From NCBI RefSeq assembly GCF_006757745.1, contig NZ_AP019740.1, positions 2,356,001 through 2,420,000 of the forward strand: a DNA stretch of 64,000 nt, written 5' to 3'. Numbering within the stretch: position 1 is the first letter of the stretch; each line of letters opens with the position of its first letter. The stretch comes from Acinetobacter radioresistens DSM 6976 = NBRC 102413 = CIP 103788. GTDB lineage: Bacteria; Pseudomonadota; Gammaproteobacteria; Pseudomonadales; Moraxellaceae. Shown piece after piece: positions 9,705-17,681 of the stretch. A program made the translations under genes and the position numbers. A model generated the notes under the pieces. The model was not told the origin of the DNA. It saw only the letters and a list, made by a program, of their open reading frames with translations, and did no database searches.

Positions 9705-10157
9705 TTACTTCTGCCCGGTATGGCCAAAACCGCCAGTTCCCCGCTCGGATACAGTAAATTCATTCACTTGTTCAAATTGTGTCTGGACTACAGGAACCAG
9801 TACATATTGAGCTAGGCGCTCACCAGGTTCCAGTGTAAAAACTGTCTGACTACGGTTCCAGACAGATACCATAAGCTCGCCCTGATAGTCTGAGTCAATC
9901 AGGCCCACCAGATTACCAAGTACAATCCCATGCTTATGACCCAGTCCAGAACGTGGCAAAATTAGACCCGCAAAATTTGGGTCTTCAATATAAATCGCCA
10001 TTCCAGTTTTAACCAGAATAGTCTCACCAGGTTTAATTTGCACCTCCTCATCCAGACAGGCACGTAAATCCAATCCGGCAGAACCAGAGGTCGCATAAGT
10101 TGGCAAAGGCCATTCATTACCCAGACGCGTGTCGAGTACTTTAATTTGAACTTTCAT
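9705..10157 (-). CDS. dut: dUTP diphosphatase
   Basis: Dut hydrolyses dUTP to dUMP and pyrophosphate, keeping uracil out of DNA and supplying dUMP. The 150-residue protein has the trimeric dUTPase motifs: GSAGLDLRA (motif 1), PRSGLG (motif 2), [11 protein letters not shown] with the catalytic Asp (motif 3), [10 protein letters not shown] (motif 4) and the flexible C-terminal [10 protein letters not shown] (motif 5). AGGAATACTT precedes the ATG. It lies 39 bp after rep and 219 bp before algC; that gap holds a long hairpin at its dut end and nothing else obvious. Confidence 0.97.
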   Translation of the reverse strand: MKVQIKVLDTRLGNEWPLPTYATSGSAGLDLRACLDEEVQIKPGETILVKTGMAIYIEDPNFAGLILPRSGLGHKHGIVLGNLVGLIDSDYQGELMVSVWNRSQTVFTLEPGERLAQYVLVPVVQTQFEQVNEFTVSERGTGGFGHTGQK

Positions 10158-10196
10158 AAGTATTCCTATTTCTATGTCGAGTACAGACCGGCTGAC

Positions 10197-12236
10197 TTAA
10201 CGTTTCAATAAAGCTTTGAGATTCTGTAAATATTGCTGTGCCTGTTCTTTCGGGTCTACATTAGCAACCAGTTTTTTCTTGCGGCCTAGCCATTCAACTT
10301 CATCTTGAGGCAACTCATCCAGAAAGCGGCTTGGCGTCATCTGTTTCATTTGTCCCCCATTCTTGCGCTGCTCTGCCAGAGTTAGAGTTAGAGCCTGACG
10401 GGCACGGGTAATACCCACATACATCAGGCGACGCTCTTCCTCAATAGTTTCACTGGCAATCGAATTTTTATGGGGCAATAATTCTTCTTCTAGTCCAATC
10501 ATGTAAACATACGGAAATTCCAGCCCTTTAGCAGCGTGAAGAGTTAGCAAGTTTACTTTATCAATATCTTCCTCTTCCTGTTGCTGCTCCAGCATATCGA
10601 GCAGAACCATTTTACGAATGACACTCTCAATATTTTTATCATCTACATCTTCTGCACGGTTAATCAGACTTTGAATACTACTGTAGAGACTTTCAATATT
10701 ATCTAACTTGCTCTTTTCCTGAGCAGGTGTAGCTGCCTGTTCCCGGATATAGTCGATATAACCTGCTTCATTCATCATCTGGCGAATTTTAGGAACCGGT
10801 TCGTCATCATCCAGCAATTCACGGGTAAAATTTCCAATAAAGTCAGCAAACTCGTGCAACTGTGTTACAGCTTTTTTAGGAATAACCATCGTGAGCCGCT
10901 GATCTCCGGCTGCAGATAATAAAGACAGATGGTTATCTTGTGCAAATAGTCCAAGTTTTTCTAAGGTTACCGGTCCAATTGCACGCTTGGGTGTATTAAT
11001 AATACGCAAGAAGGCACTATCATCTTCTGGATTAATAATAAGGCGCAGATAACTCATGACGTCCTTGATCTCTGCACGGGCAAAGAAAGACTGGCCACCC
11101 GACAGTTTATAGGGAATTTGCATCTGGCGAAGCTGGGTTTCTAAAACGCGTGCCTGAAAGTTACCACGGTACAGTACTGCATAATCTTTCCAGCTGCGGG
11201 CATTCATCAGTTTATGCGTTAAAATATCCTTTACAACACGTTCTGCCTCATCATCGTCATTACGGCAGGTAATGACCCGGATCACATCGCCGTGGCCTTT
11301 ATCACTCCAGAGCTGTTTATCAAAGATATGAGGATTATTGGCAATTACCGCATTGGCAGATTTCAGGATACGGCTGGTCGAACGATAATTCTGCTCAAGC
11401 TTGATTACTTTTAGGTTAGGAAAATCCTGCTGTAATAATGCCATGTTTTCAGGTTTAGCCCCTCGCCAGGCGTAAATTGACTGGTCATCATCACCTACAG
11501 CTGTAAACTGGCCCATCACGCCTACCAGCAGCTTAACCAGAATATACTGTGCGGTGTTGGTATCTTGATATTCATCGACCAACAGATAACGTACCCGATT
11601 TTGCCATTTATCACGTACTTCCGCATTTTCCTGCAACAAGCGGGTCGGCATCACAATTAAGTCATCAAAATCAACAGCATTGTAGGCACGAAGGTTGCGC
11701 TCATATAACTGGTAGAGATGTGCCATCTGTACATCTTCTGGAGTTTCACAAGTACTATGTGCCTGTTCCGGTAAAATCAGATCATTTTTCCAGTCAGAGA
11801 TTTTTTTCATTGCCTTCGCAATGAGTTCTTTACTTTCTGCACCCGATAGATTGTCACGATGCATCAGATCCATCAGTATGCGTTTACAATCATCTGCATC
11901 TAAAATAGAAAAGTTGTTTTTAAGAGGCGTATTTTTCAGCTCAAGGCGCAACATGTTTAAGCCAAAAGTGTGAAAGGTCGAAACTGAAAGTCCTTTAATT
12001 TCCTCACGTGACAACAATTTACCGACACGCTCTTTCATTTCTCGTGCAGCTTTGTTAGTAAAGGTCATTGCTGTAATCCGGTGCGCCGGTATTCGGCACT
12101 GCTGGATTAAATAAGCAATTTTACGGGTAATTACCGAAGTTTTACCTGAACCTGCCCCTGCAAGTACTAACAAGGGTCCTTGAGTGTATTTCATAGCTTC
12201 AAGTTGCTTGTTATTTAACTGACTTGCCGACGACAT
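10197..12236 (-). CDS. rep: ATP-dependent DNA helicase Rep
   Basis: Rep is a superfamily 1A 3'-5' helicase that helps replication forks pass protein blocks. The 679-residue protein is close to E. coli Rep in length and sequence. Motif I is LAGAGSGKT (about 25-33); others are AMTFTNKAAREMKERVG (Ia), LLVDEYQDTN (II), GDDDQSIYAWRGA (III), LEQNYRST (IV), LTLHAAKGLEFPYV (V) and EERRLMYVGITRA (VI). The close match to Rep around motif I and the insertion KERVGKLLSREEIKGL favour Rep over UvrD. dut follows after 39 bp. Confidence 0.95.
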   Translation of the reverse strand: MSSASQLNNKQLEAMKYTQGPLLVLAGAGSGKTSVITRKIAYLIQQCRIPAHRITAMTFTNKAAREMKERVGKLLSREEIKGLSVSTFHTFGLNMLRLELKNTPLKNNFSILDADDCKRILMDLMHRDNLSGAESKELIAKAMKKISDWKNDLILPEQAHSTCETPEDVQMAHLYQLYERNLRAYNAVDFDDLIVMPTRLLQENAEVRDKWQNRVRYLLVDEYQDTNTAQYILVKLLVGVMGQFTAVGDDDQSIYAWRGAKPENMALLQQDFPNLKVIKLEQNYRSTSRILKSANAVIANNPHIFDKQLWSDKGHGDVIRVITCRNDDDEAERVVKDILTHKLMNARSWKDYAVLYRGNFQARVLETQLRQMQIPYKLSGGQSFFARAEIKDVMSYLRLIINPEDDSAFLRIINTPKRAIGPVTLEKLGLFAQDNHLSLLSAAGDQRLTMVIPKKAVTQLHEFADFIGNFTRELLDDDEPVPKIRQMMNEAGYIDYIREQAATPAQEKSKLDNIESLYSSIQSLINRAEDVDDKNIESVIRKMVLLDMLEQQQEEEDIDKVNLLTLHAAKGLEFPYVYMIGLEEELLPHKNSIASETIEEERRLMYVGITRARQALTLTLAEQRKNGGQMKQMTPSRFLDELPQDEVEWLGRKKKLVANVDPKEQAQQYLQNLKALLKR

Positions 12237-12317
12237 AATACTACCTCTCCTGAACCGAGCATGATTATAGACAGGTCTGTTTCAGATGCCTAATGTTAAT
12301 TGGGTAACAAATAGCCA

Positions 12318-12346
12318 TAAAAAAACCACCCGAAGGTGGTTTTTAT
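12318..12346 (-). terminator. Terminator after the OmpA-like lipoprotein gene
   Basis: ACCACC and GGTGGT pair around CGAA and are flanked by A- and T-runs. It lies after the stop of the lipoprotein gene read on the minus strand. Confidence 0.85.
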
Positions 12347-12361
12347 ACAACTTCAATTAAA

Positions 12362-12991
12362 TTATTGGGTTGCATAAATACTAATTTCTACACGGCGGTT
12401 TTGTTCACGGCCTTCAGCAGTTGCATTTGATGCAATCGGGTTAGAAGCACCTAGACCCTGAGCATTAATACGGGTACGTGGAACGCCCTGGCCAGCCAGA
12501 TAGTTGGCTACAGCCTGAGCACGCGCCTGAGATAGCGGGATATTGATTGAATCATTACCAGTGCTGTCAGTATAACCAGTTACCAAAATGGCACTCTTGT
12601 TATCTTCTGTCAGGGTTTGAGCTACTTTATTAAGCGTTGTATAGAAGTTTGGCTTGATCGTAGACTTGTTGGTATCAAATGTAATGTTGCCTGGCATAAT
12701 CAGACCAACAGAACCATCCGGGTTACGGTTAACTTCTACCCCAGTACCTGCCATTTGTTGACGAAGTTTTTTCTCTTTATTGTCAAGATACACGCCTGTA
12801 GCTGCACCGACCACCGCACCAATTGCTGCTGCACGGTTATTCTGTGCACTTGAATTTGCATTTGACTTAGAAATACCATAACCCGCAAGTGCACCCAGAC
12901 CGGTACCAATTGCTGCTTTATCATATTCCATGTTTTGGCAACCCGAAAGTGCCATTGCCCCTACCACAGTTGAAATCATTAGTGCACGCAT
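12362..12991 (-). CDS. OmpA-family lipoprotein with glycine-zipper (YiaD-like)
   Basis: The 209-residue protein has a lipoprotein signal peptide ending ALSGC, with acylated Cys18. A glycine-zipper segment follows (GTGLGALAGYG and AAAIGAVVGAATGVYL, about 30-70). A C-terminal OmpA domain (about 95-208) contains VTGYTDSTG, LSQARAQAVANYL and the peptidoglycan-binding signature GASNPIASNATAEGREQNRRVEI. This arrangement is typical of YiaD-like lipoproteins anchored in the outer membrane and bound to peptidoglycan. It is monocistronic. The 240 bp upstream are AT-rich and hold no gene. Confidence 0.88.
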   Translation of the reverse strand: MRALMISTVVGAMALSGCQNMEYDKAAIGTGLGALAGYGISKSNANSSAQNNRAAAIGAVVGAATGVYLDNKEKKLRQQMAGTGVEVNRNPDGSVGLIMPGNITFDTNKSTIKPNFYTTLNKVAQTLTEDNKSAILVTGYTDSTGNDSINIPLSQARAQAVANYLAGQGVPRTRINAQGLGASNPIASNATAEGREQNRRVEISIYATQ

Positions 12992-13231
12992 TGCATGCCT
13001 CCTTGTCCTTGTTGTCTAAAAGGATAATGAAATAAAAAAAATTTTTATAACATTGATTTTTTGTTAAAAAATAATGGATTATTTACATTTTGTAATACTT
13101 TTAGATCTTTTTCGGAAGTCATAGCCCATAATTTCTTCATACTCGCTTATTGATGAGTTTTTTTGATGAAATACTTCATTTCATGAATTGCTTCATTTAG
13201 GATGACAGGGTTCAGGTAACAGGACCTTTCT

Positions 13232-14146
13232 ATGTCATCCCAAAACAAGAAACAAGCTTTACTAAAAAAAATTACACGTGGACTGACCGTAGGCTCGGTA
13301 ATTACAGGAAGTACTTTCCTGCACGGACCACCTGTGCTGGCGCTCGGGTTAACAAAGCTGATCAAAAACTCGCGTAAAATTGATGAAACGAATATTGAGA
13401 TTACGAACCGCTGGTTAGCAGTCAATAACTGGTTAATTGAGCATGTACTTTCTGATTTAAAATGGGATATTACCATTGATGAAAATCTCGATTTAAGCAT
13501 GCAAGGTCGTTATCTAATGACCTGCAACCATCAGAGCTGGGTAGACACTACAGTGAATCAGTACTTTGGTCTGACCCGTATGCCTCTAACCCGTTTTTTT
13601 ACCAAATGGGAACTGATCTTTATTCCTTTTGTCGGCCAGGCTTTTAAAATTTTAGGTTTTCCGATGATGAAGCGGCACAGCAAAGAGCAGATCGCAAAGA
13701 ATCCTGATTTAAAAACCCGTGATTTGGAAGAAGCACGCAAGGCCTGTCAGCAACTGGTAAGTCAGCCTTATACCCTGCTCAATTATCTGGAAGGGACACG
13801 TTTTACCCAAGAAAAACATGACCAGCAGAAATCACCTTATAAGCATTTGCTTAAACCTAAGGCTGGTGGACTGGCATTAGCATTGAATATTTTAGAAGAT
13901 AATATTGATGCGCTGGTGGATATGACTATTGTTTATCCGGATGGTGTCCCAGGCTATGGAGATTTCTGGTTAGGTGACGTAAGCCGGATTGCAGTAAACC
14001 TGCGTAAAATTGAAATACCTGCTTGGGTTAAAGGTGGCAATTACGAAGAAGATGAAGAATACCGTAAACGCTTTCAAGCCTGGGTACATCAGATCTGGAC
14101 TGAAAAAGATCAGTTAATTGAATCCATACAGCAAAAATATGCCTAG
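13232..14146 (+). CDS. 1-acylglycerol-3-phosphate O-acyltransferase family protein (YihG-like)
   Basis: The 304-residue protein carries the PlsC-type acyltransferase motifs: NHQSWVD with H100 and D105 (block I), KWELIFIPFVGQAF (block II), and YLEGTR (about 186-191, block III). The YLEGTRFT form and total length fit the YihG/LCLAT1-like branch, inner-membrane lysophosphatidic acid acyltransferases with altered acyl specificity. There is a hydrophobic N-terminal segment around residues 18-42. AGGACCTTTCT precedes the ATG. The following membrane-protein gene starts 35 bp downstream, so they may be cotranscribed. Confidence 0.85.
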   Translation: MSSQNKKQALLKKITRGLTVGSVITGSTFLHGPPVLALGLTKLIKNSRKIDETNIEITNRWLAVNNWLIEHVLSDLKWDITIDENLDLSMQGRYLMTCNHQSWVDTTVNQYFGLTRMPLTRFFTKWELIFIPFVGQAFKILGFPMMKRHSKEQIAKNPDLKTRDLEEARKACQQLVSQPYTLLNYLEGTRFTQEKHDQQKSPYKHLLKPKAGGLALALNILEDNIDALVDMTIVYPDGVPGYGDFWLGDVSRIAVNLRKIEIPAWVKGGNYEEDEEYRKRFQAWVHQIWTEKDQLIESIQQKYA

Positions 14147-14181
14147 TTTTTCTATACTCTGAACAATCATTAAGGACCTGT

Positions 14182-15231
14182 ATGCAAGAAGAGCCCGTCA
14201 AAGCGAGAACCAGTTTTATTCCAGTGCGACATGATACGTTAGCCTGGAAATTGTTTCTGGTTTATGACGTATTCATGATGGTACTGATTGTCATTAATCT
14301 GGTCTGTTTAAGTGGTAATGCCATTTTAATGAGTGACTTCGGAGAATGGCTGTTTGAGTTTATCCGTGTGCCTGAAGCCCTTCAGTTTTATAAGACTGAA
14401 TTGCGTCCTTGGGTGATTAAAACAGAAGGCTGGTTTACCAGCTTTCTGGTGGTAGAGCTTCTGGTACGCTGGCTGATTGCCATTATTTATAAACATCACC
14501 CACGCTGGTTCTTTTTTCCTTTTATACACTGGTATGAATTACTCGCCATCATTCCACAATTACGTTTTTTAAGATTACTGCGCGCCGGGGTAATTGCTTA
14601 CCGTTTAAATGAACTGGGTTATCAGGTTATTCCTGAAAGCATTTATAAGCGTGCGCTGTTCTATTATCACGTGGTAATGGAAGAACTTTCCAGTCGTGTA
14701 GTCTTAACCATATTAGATGGTGTACATCGTGAACTGGTCACCAGTACTACCCATAAAAAGCTGATCCATGATCTGGTCGATCACCACCGGGACCTTTTTG
14801 CGGCAGCTCTGGCTCAGGTATTACAGGAATCATTAGCTCTGGCCTTAAAAGAACATCAGAATCAGCTCTCAAAAGAGGTTGGCCTGATTGTTAACCGGGC
14901 CATCGAAGAAACGCCGGAGCTCACCCAACTGCTACGCCTGATACCGATTGTAGGCAGCCGTATTGAACAGCAGATACAGAGTATCGGCCAACGCTTGGGT
15001 GAAAATATTACTTATGGTTTAATTGATCCGCTGGTAGATGGAACACTGGATCAGCCAAACTCGACCTATATGCTGATCGCACAAAGAGCCAGCCAGTTAA
15101 ATATAAATAATCAGGCACTTGAGCAATTGGTTGAATCAGCAGTATTTGAAAGTTTAGAATCCATCCGTAAACAAGTAAAAATTAAACAATGGCAACAGAT
15201 TCTGGCCGAGAGCAAAGTAGCCAAAGAATAA
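14182..15231 (+). CDS. Voltage-sensor-like membrane protein without a recognisable pore domain
   Basis: The 349-residue protein begins with four likely transmembrane helices resembling the S1-S4 voltage-sensor module of ion channels. S1 is about residues 20-43. S2 is about 83-102, with E92 and R96 in FLVVELLVRW. S3 is HWYELLAIIP (116-125). S4 is RFLRLLRAGVIAYRL (128-142), with Arg at 128, 131, 134 and 141. No S5-pore-S6 segment or selectivity filter follows; the remaining 200 residues are soluble and mostly helical. AAGGACCTGT precedes the start. I do not know a characterised homologue. It lies between the acyltransferase and minC. Confidence 0.6.
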   Translation: MQEEPVKARTSFIPVRHDTLAWKLFLVYDVFMMVLIVINLVCLSGNAILMSDFGEWLFEFIRVPEALQFYKTELRPWVIKTEGWFTSFLVVELLVRWLIAIIYKHHPRWFFFPFIHWYELLAIIPQLRFLRLLRAGVIAYRLNELGYQVIPESIYKRALFYYHVVMEELSSRVVLTILDGVHRELVTSTTHKKLIHDLVDHHRDLFAAALAQVLQESLALALKEHQNQLSKEVGLIVNRAIEETPELTQLLRLIPIVGSRIEQQIQSIGQRLGENITYGLIDPLVDGTLDQPNSTYMLIAQRASQLNINNQALEQLVESAVFESLESIRKQVKIKQWQQILAESKVAKE

Positions 15232-15351
15232 ACATCTCGGTCAAAATATTTGTACTTCGGCTAGAGAATTCATGCATTTTAGTCTAGGATTTGCTCTATT
15301 TAATAACATGACTTTGGCAAACTTTAAGTTAAAAGCCTCTAAGGAATAATT

Positions 15352-16053
15352 ATGGCTGATATACGGGTTACAGGCAGAATGGTTAACTTTACCCGGTTAA
15401 CCTTTGACACCAATGATCATGATGCTATCCGCCAGCAACTGAACACTCTACTCGATGAAAATGCTTATCAGGGTGCCCTGGTTATTCTTGACAGTACAGT
15501 CGAGCAGGAACTGATTGCACTGATCCAGCTGCTCGTCAGCCTAGATTTGCAGCCTATGGCTGTAATTGACGGCATCCTAGGTGATCAGGCACGCGCCATT
15601 CAGTTCCCGGTACTCGCCTCTGACCGCCCGTTACAGCGCATCAAGCCTACCAAAGAACAGGTAGTTGAAGCGCCAGTATCTCAACAGGCTGAGGCTGAAA
15701 AAACAGGCAGTATTCGTTATATTACCTCTTATCACGATGAGATTTTACGTACTGGGCAGTGTCTGGTCCAAGACCATGGCGATATTATTCTAAAAGCCGG
15801 AATCAACAGCGGCTCTGAAGTGATTGCTTCAGGAAATATACATATTTATGGCAGTGTTCGTGGTAGAGTCATTGCCGGCGTAGGAGGCAATACCTCTGCA
15901 AGAATTTTCTGTCATTCCCTTGAGGCAGAACTGGTATCTATTGCAGGCACATACTGTGTAGCAGACGACATCCCGCAGCATGTCGCCAAAAAACCTGTAC
16001 ATATTTACTTGAATGATGACCAAGAGCTTGAATTTGAAGCCTTGGAATTTTAA
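15352..16053 (+). CDS. minC: Septum site-determining protein MinC
   Basis: MinC inhibits FtsZ ring assembly away from midcell. The 233-residue protein has the N-terminal FtsZ-inhibiting domain (about 1-105), a linker rich in Glu, Gln and Ala, and the C-terminal beta-helix (about 120-225) with the turn repeats [19 protein letters not shown] and [20 protein letters not shown], which bind MinD. CTAAGGAATAATT precedes the ATG. It heads the minC-minD-minE operon; minD starts 60 bp after its stop. Confidence 0.96.
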   Translation: MADIRVTGRMVNFTRLTFDTNDHDAIRQQLNTLLDENAYQGALVILDSTVEQELIALIQLLVSLDLQPMAVIDGILGDQARAIQFPVLASDRPLQRIKPTKEQVVEAPVSQQAEAEKTGSIRYITSYHDEILRTGQCLVQDHGDIILKAGINSGSEVIASGNIHIYGSVRGRVIAGVGGNTSARIFCHSLEAELVSIAGTYCVADDIPQHVAKKPVHIYLNDDQELEFEALEF

Positions 16054-16113
16054 GGTATAAATTATCACCAAAAGCCCCATTTAAGGGGATGGACCATAAC
16101 AGGAGTGGATTCG

Positions 16114-16926
16114 GTGGCCAAAATTGTTGTCGTAACATCAGGCAAAGGTGGAGTGGGTAAAACTACAACAAGCGCATCTTTTGCAACAGGTTTAGCCCTA
16201 CGTGGTCACAAAACCGTCGTTATTGATTTTGACGTAGGCTTACGTAACCTGGATTTGATCATGGGTTGTGAACGCCGCGTGGTTTATGACTTTGTCAATG
16301 TTTTAAATAATGAAGCCCGTTTACAACAAGCTTTGATCCGTGATAAAGATATTGAAAATCTTTATATTTTACCGGCATCACAGACCCGTGATAAGGATGC
16401 ATTAACAGATGAGGGTGTTGCCCGAATTATAGATGAGCTCTCACAAGAGTTTGACTATATTATCTGTGATTCACCAGCCGGTATTGAACGTGGTGCTATC
16501 TTGGCCATGTATCATGCTGATGAAGCGATTATCGTAACCAACCCTGAAATCTCTTCTGTGCGAGACTCAGATCGCATTATTGGCATGCTGGACAGCAAGA
16601 CTAAAAAAGTAGAACAAAATGAGGGTCGTGTACGCAAGCATCTGTGTATCACTCGTTTTAATCCAGAACGTGCAGACCGTCAGGAAATGTTATCAATTGA
16701 TGATATTTCAAAAGATATTTTACGTGTCCCGACTTTAGGGGTGATTCCAGAATGTCCAACTGTACTTCAGGCATCAAACGAAGGTAAACCGGTTATTCTA
16801 TATACTGAAACCAGTGCCGGACAGGCTTATGATGACCTGGTTGCGCGCTTCCTTGGTGAAGAACGTCCTTATCGTCACATTACTGTGAAACCGAAGGGCT
16901 GGTTAGCACGACTATTTGGAGCATAA
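16114..16926 (+). CDS. minD: Septum site-determining ATPase MinD
   Basis: MinD is the membrane-cycling ATPase that recruits MinC and is displaced by MinE. The deviant Walker A GKGGVGKTT is at 10-18, followed by the family motifs DFDVGLRNLDLIMGCERR and CDSPAGIERGA. The C terminus ends PKGWLARLFGA, the amphipathic membrane-targeting helix. I chose the GTG at 16114: AGGAG lies eight bases upstream and the product is then 270 residues, exactly the E. coli length. A GTG at 16105 would overlap that ribosome site. Confidence 0.97.
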   Translation: MAKIVVVTSGKGGVGKTTTSASFATGLALRGHKTVVIDFDVGLRNLDLIMGCERRVVYDFVNVLNNEARLQQALIRDKDIENLYILPASQTRDKDALTDEGVARIIDELSQEFDYIICDSPAGIERGAILAMYHADEAIIVTNPEISSVRDSDRIIGMLDSKTKKVEQNEGRVRKHLCITRFNPERADRQEMLSIDDISKDILRVPTLGVIPECPTVLQASNEGKPVILYTETSAGQAYDDLVARFLGEERPYRHITVKPKGWLARLFGA

Positions 16927-16928
16927 TT

Positions 16929-17201
16929 ATGGCAGGATTCTGGAGTAAGCTTTTTAGTGGTGATGAAAAACCATCAAGTGCTAAAACAGCTAAAGACCGA
17001 CTGAAAGTCATCGTGGCCTCTGAACAGGGTTTAGGTAGACGTCTAAGCCAAGACAAAATAGACCAGATGAAAAAAGAAATTATGCAGGTGGTCAACCGTT
17101 ATGTACGCGGTGTAGATGAGCAGCATATTCAGATGTCTGTTCGTTCTGAAGCGAACATCGAAATGCTAGAGATGAATATCAATTTGCCTGAAGAACGTTA
17201 A
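16929..17201 (+). CDS. minE: Cell division topological specificity factor MinE
   Basis: MinE stimulates the MinD ATPase and drives pole-to-pole oscillation. The 90-residue protein has the N-terminal membrane/MinD-binding part (AKDRLKVIVASEQ) and the C-terminal dimerisation part (MKKEIMQVVNRYV to LEMNINLPEER). It starts two bases after the minD stop, so translation is probably coupled. A terminator-like hairpin follows. Confidence 0.96.
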   Translation: MAGFWSKLFSGDEKPSSAKTAKDRLKVIVASEQGLGRRLSQDKIDQMKKEIMQVVNRYVRGVDEQHIQMSVRSEANIEMLEMNINLPEER

Positions 17202-17236
17202 TCTCATTACTGATTAGGCAACCGAATTAAATCAAG

Positions 17237-17299
17237 GCAAAATATGCAGCAGCGCATGGAAAGTATCTCTTTCTCCTGCTGCAAGTATTTTGCTTTTTT
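17237..17299 (+). terminator. Probable terminator of minCDE
   Basis: Two stacked stems, GCAAAATA/TATTTTGC (17237-17244 with 17286-17293) and GCAGCAG/CTGCTGC (17246-17252 with 17276-17282), separated by a small internal loop, are followed at once by six T. The apical loop of 23 nt is long, so efficiency is uncertain. Confidence 0.65.
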
Positions 17300-17329
17300 A
17301 ATTTTGTTTTGAATACTGAGGAGATCGTG

Positions 17330-17617
17330 ATGGCATTGTCACAGCCAGCAACATTCAATGAAGAATGGTCAGATGAACGTGTGTTTGGCTATTTGAATCA
17401 GCTTCCTCCTGAAGGCATAAATGCTGACTTTCACGTTCTCTATCATGCATTCAAGCATATGCGTCCAAGTGATTATGAACGTTTGCTGAACAGGTTTATT
17501 GCTGATGGCCGGGATCTAAATGCTACTAATCCTCAGGGACAACGTATTCATGAAGTGATTGCTGAATTTCCGCGCCAAAGTGCTCCATTTCTAGAAGTTC
17601 TAGCTAAGTTTGCTTAA
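17330..17617 (+). CDS. Small conserved protein, possibly PA4642-like
   Basis: This 95-residue soluble protein has no signal peptide or membrane segment. The central pattern AFKHMRPSDYERLLNRFIADGRDLNATNPQGQ resembles, from memory, the PA4642-like family of uncharacterised Pseudomonas proteins; I cannot confirm this without a search. The start at 17330 is preceded by GAGGAGATCGTG, better than the open frame back to 17309. It lies between the minCDE terminator and a bidirectional terminator, so it is probably its own transcription unit. Function unknown. Confidence 0.75.
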   Translation: MALSQPATFNEEWSDERVFGYLNQLPPEGINADFHVLYHAFKHMRPSDYERLLNRFIADGRDLNATNPQGQRIHEVIAEFPRQSAPFLEVLAKFA

Positions 17618-17641
17618 AAACAGCTTTATAACCGAAATAAT

Positions 17642-17668
17642 AAAAAACCTGCTTGAAGCAGGTTTTTT
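17642..17668. terminator. Bidirectional terminator between the small protein gene and ftsK
   Basis: AACCTGCTT and AAGCAGGTT pair with a short loop and are flanked by A- and T-runs between convergent genes. Confidence 0.85.
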
Positions 17669-17681
17669 ATTTAAAGACCTT

